A DNA stretch of 16,312 bases from Natronohydrobacter sp. (GTDB taxonomy: Bacteria; Pseudomonadota; Alphaproteobacteria; Rhodobacterales; Rhodobacteraceae), in contig SKSL01000140.1 in NCBI GenBank assembly GCA_007123015.1, positions 1 to 16,312 on the forward strand, written 5' to 3'. Both the position numbers and the translations under genes were made by a program. This document shows, piece by piece, positions 14,378 through 16,312 of this stretch. Within the stretch, counting starts at the first letter, position 1, and each line of letters opens with the position of its first letter. Under the pieces are notes generated by a model. The model searched no databases and had not been told where the DNA came from. It worked only from the letters and a program-made list of their open reading frames with translations.

Positions 14378-15699
14378 TCACACCATTTCCATCAGTGCCA
14401 GATCATCGACCAGCCTGGTCAGCGCCGCATCCAGCGTCTCTGTGATCTCGTCCAGATGCGCCTCGATCACGATCAGGGGCGGACAGACCATGATATGGTC
14501 GCCTTCCACCCCGTCGCGCGTGCGGCGCGAATAGATGATCAAGCCCATGTCATAGGCGATATCGACCAGCCGCTGATGGGCGTTCAGGGTGCTTTGGTGT
14601 CACGATCCGCCATCAGCTCGAAGGCCATCAGCAACCCCTCGCCGCGCACATCACCAATGATCGGATGCCGCGCCATCAATCCTTCAATCCGCTCATGCAG
14701 CGCAGCCCCCATGGTGGCTGCATTCTGCACCAAGCCCAGGCGCGCGATCTCGTCAATCACGGCTGCACCCGCCGCGCAGGCCAGCGGATTGCCTGCATAG
14801 GTGAACCCATGCAAGAAACCGCCCCGCGCCAACACCACCTGAACCAGATCATCGCGCGCGGCAATCGCACCCAAGGGCACATATCCAGCCGCAAACCCCT
14901 TGGACAGGACCACGATATCCGGTGCCAGCCCCCAATGTTCGAGCGCCAGAAACCGCCCTGTGCGGCCCTCGCCAGTCATCACTTCGTCAAGGATCAGCAG
15001 CACACCATAGCGGCGGCAGATCTCTTGCACCTGCGGCATATATCCTGCAGGCGGCACCAGCGCGCCTGTTGACGCACCGCCGACAGGCTCGACAATGAAG
15101 GCCAGCACGCTCTCGGGTCCCTGCGCGCGGATCTCTTGCTCAAGCATGGCGGCATAATGCGCGCCAGTCGCGGGGTCTGCAGGGTCCAGCCCGTCGAGAT
15201 AGGCGCGCGGGGCCGGGATCATCGGCATCGCGCGCATCATCGGCGCGAAAGGGTCAGTCAGCGGCGCATAGCCCGTCACCGCCAAAGCCCCCAATGTGCA
15301 GCCGTGATAGCTGGGGCGGCGGCTGACGACTTTCCAGCGGGTCCCTTCGCCCCTCGCCAAAGCATGCTGCCGCGCGAGTTTCAGGGCCGATTCCACGGCC
15401 TCTGACCCGCCAGAGACGAAAAACACCTTGTTCATGCCCTCCGGGCAAAGCGCGGCTGTTCTGCTGGCCAATGCCTCAAAGGCTTCGGTCTCGAAATGCA
15501 GCCGGTAGCAGAAGGTGGATTTCTCCATCTGGCGACGCATGGCATCCAGAACACGCGGGTTGGAATGGCCAATATTGCAGACCATCGCGCCGCTTGATCC
15601 ATCCAGATAGCGCTTGCCATCCATGTCCCACATATACACCCCGCGCGCCTGGTCGAGCACAGGGCGGCGCTGGGCGGTCTGATAGAACAGATGACTCAT
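14378..15699 (-). pseudogene. Class III (PLP-dependent) aminotransferase, C-terminal frameshift
   Basis: The ATG at 15699 opens a frame with the class III aminotransferase pattern: the VFFVSGGSEAVESALK loop (about 93-107), SYHGCTLGALAVTG, the PLP-binding D238 in LLILDEVMTGEGRTGRF, and Schiff-base lysine K267 in VVLSKGFAAGY. This frame ends early at 14584, in a GGG run (14587-14589). One added base restores KAPLNAHQRLVDIAYDMGL and the family C-terminus down to a stop at 14378, for a total of about 440 residues, the normal length. Reading from an ATG at 15726 is possible but would overlap the ABC gene without a ribosome site. The enzyme would move an amino group from an omega- or beta-amino acid to a keto acid. 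It lies 6 bases before the BKACE gene. Confidence 0.88.
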
Positions 15700-15704
15700 C
15701 TCAG

Positions 15705-16312
15705 TTAACCGGGCAGCGCCACGCAATCCTGCGGCCTGAGTGTCAGATGCATAGTCGCACCCACAGGAAAAGAGCGTTCGTCGATCATGTTGATGGCCTG
15801 CAATTGCGTGTCCCCGGAACGGACGAAATAGCGCACGGACTGGCCCTGATAATCGACCGTCTCCACGCTGGCCGGGGCAGAGAAGGTGCCGCCTCCGGGC
15901 GGGTGTACACGCAACAGAAGTTTTTTGGCGCGGACCACCAGCTTGGCCGCCCCTTCGCCCACCAGATGCGGGGCTTTCACGCTCGGGACCGCGACCTTGC
16001 CGAAAACCGGCACATCCAGAACCGCCCCATCTGCCCCGCGCGACAGGCAGTGCCCGTCAAGGATGTTCGACGCGCCCAGAAACCTCGCCACGAATTCACT
16101 CGCGGGCGTGTCATAGACCGCTTCAGGCGCGCCAACCTGTTCGACGCGGCCATTCGACATGACCACGATCTGGTCGGACATGGCCAGCGCTTCAGGCTGA
16201 TCATGCGTGACGAAAACGGTCGTGACCCCGATCCGCTTCTGAATGCGCTTAAATACGACGCGCATATCCTCGCGCAGATTGGCATCCAGCGCCGAGAGCG
16301 GCTCATCCGGCC
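15705..16312 (-). CDS. PotA-like ABC transporter ATP-binding protein, 5' end outside the window
   Basis: This is the C-terminal two-thirds of an ABC ATPase. From the window edge it shows the end of Walker B with the D-loop (DEPLSALDA), the H-loop (VFVTHDQPEALAMSD), IVVMSNGRVEQVGAPEAVY, and then a TOBE domain (about the last 120 residues). This layout is that of importers for polyamines, iron or sugars (PotA/FbpC/UgpC type); GAPEAVYDTPASEFVARFLG is most PotA-like. A Pro precedes the Walker B Asp-Glu, where a Leu is usual, at the very edge of the sequence. It stops at TAA 5 bases before the aminotransferase ATG and is presumably the end of a transporter operon feeding the downstream enzymes. 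The substrate is inferred to be a small amine or amino compound. Confidence 0.9.
   Translation of the reverse strand, partial: PDEPLSALDANLREDMRVVFKRIQKRIGVTTVFVTHDQPEALAMSDQIVVMSNGRVEQVGAPEAVYDTPASEFVARFLGASNILDGHCLSRGADGAVLDVPVFGKVAVPSVKAPHLVGEGAAKLVVRAKKLLLRVHPPGGGTFSAPASVETVDYQGQSVRYFVRSGDTQLQAINMIDERSFPVGATMHLTLRPQDCVALPG

Noticed and set aside
1..16312. CRISPR array, tRNA, rRNA, insertion sequence or prophage genes
   Set aside because: No regularly spaced repeats, tRNA-like cloverleaf, transposase motifs or terminal inverted repeats were seen on reading both strands.

Overview
The window is GC-rich, densely packed bacterial DNA. Gene content and protein style point to an alphaproteobacterium, most likely Rhodobacterales: TctA/TctB with a Bmp-type protein, a DgcN/DgcA pair, a beta-keto-acid-cleavage enzyme beside a class III aminotransferase, and a perfect FNR-type box. 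This assignment comes from recognising families by eye, not from a database search.

Layout. (1) 21-2895, plus strand: a small transport operon. It encodes a Bmp/PnrA-fold ligand-binding protein without a visible signal peptide, then the TctB and TctA membrane subunits of a tripartite tricarboxylate-type transporter. (2) 2896-3371: an intergenic stretch with a perfect 9-bp-stem hairpin and an operator-like palindrome. (3) 3372-9682, plus strand: a putative cyclic-nucleotide module. A three-TM protein with a CBU_0592-like membrane part and a cNMP-binding-like domain overlaps a DUF3307 membrane protein. Next comes a regulatory leader (FNR-type box, 32-codon leader ORF, interleaved inverted repeats), then a 1343-residue class III cyclase built like soluble adenylyl cyclase (two cyclase domains, NTPase, helical repeats). 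The block ends with a second three-TM cNMP-binding-like protein that resembles Popeye-domain proteins. The two cNMP-like proteins are paralogues in their cytosolic halves and bracket the cyclase. (4) 9855-16312, minus strand, convergent with block 3: a tightly overlapping catabolic operon. In transcription order it holds a PotA-like ABC ATPase (cut by the window edge), a class III aminotransferase, a BKACE (DUF849) enzyme, a GNAT acetyltransferase, an acetylpolyamine amidohydrolase/HDAC-family protein, DgcA (N-acetyl-D-Glu racemase type) and DgcN (DUF1611).

How the genes may work together. Block 3 looks like a self-contained second-messenger circuit: a large STAND-like cyclase and two membrane-anchored candidate receptors, possibly under oxygen-responsive control. 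Key residues in both the cyclase and the receptors depart from the textbook, so nucleotide chemistry and binding are inferred. Block 4 looks like uptake and breakdown of amino or N-acetylated compounds. Three of its genes (aminotransferase, BKACE, amidohydrolase) carry four small frameshifts within about 2.1 kb. These are either recent decay of the pathway or homopolymer errors in the sequence; the rest of the window shows no obvious frameshift.
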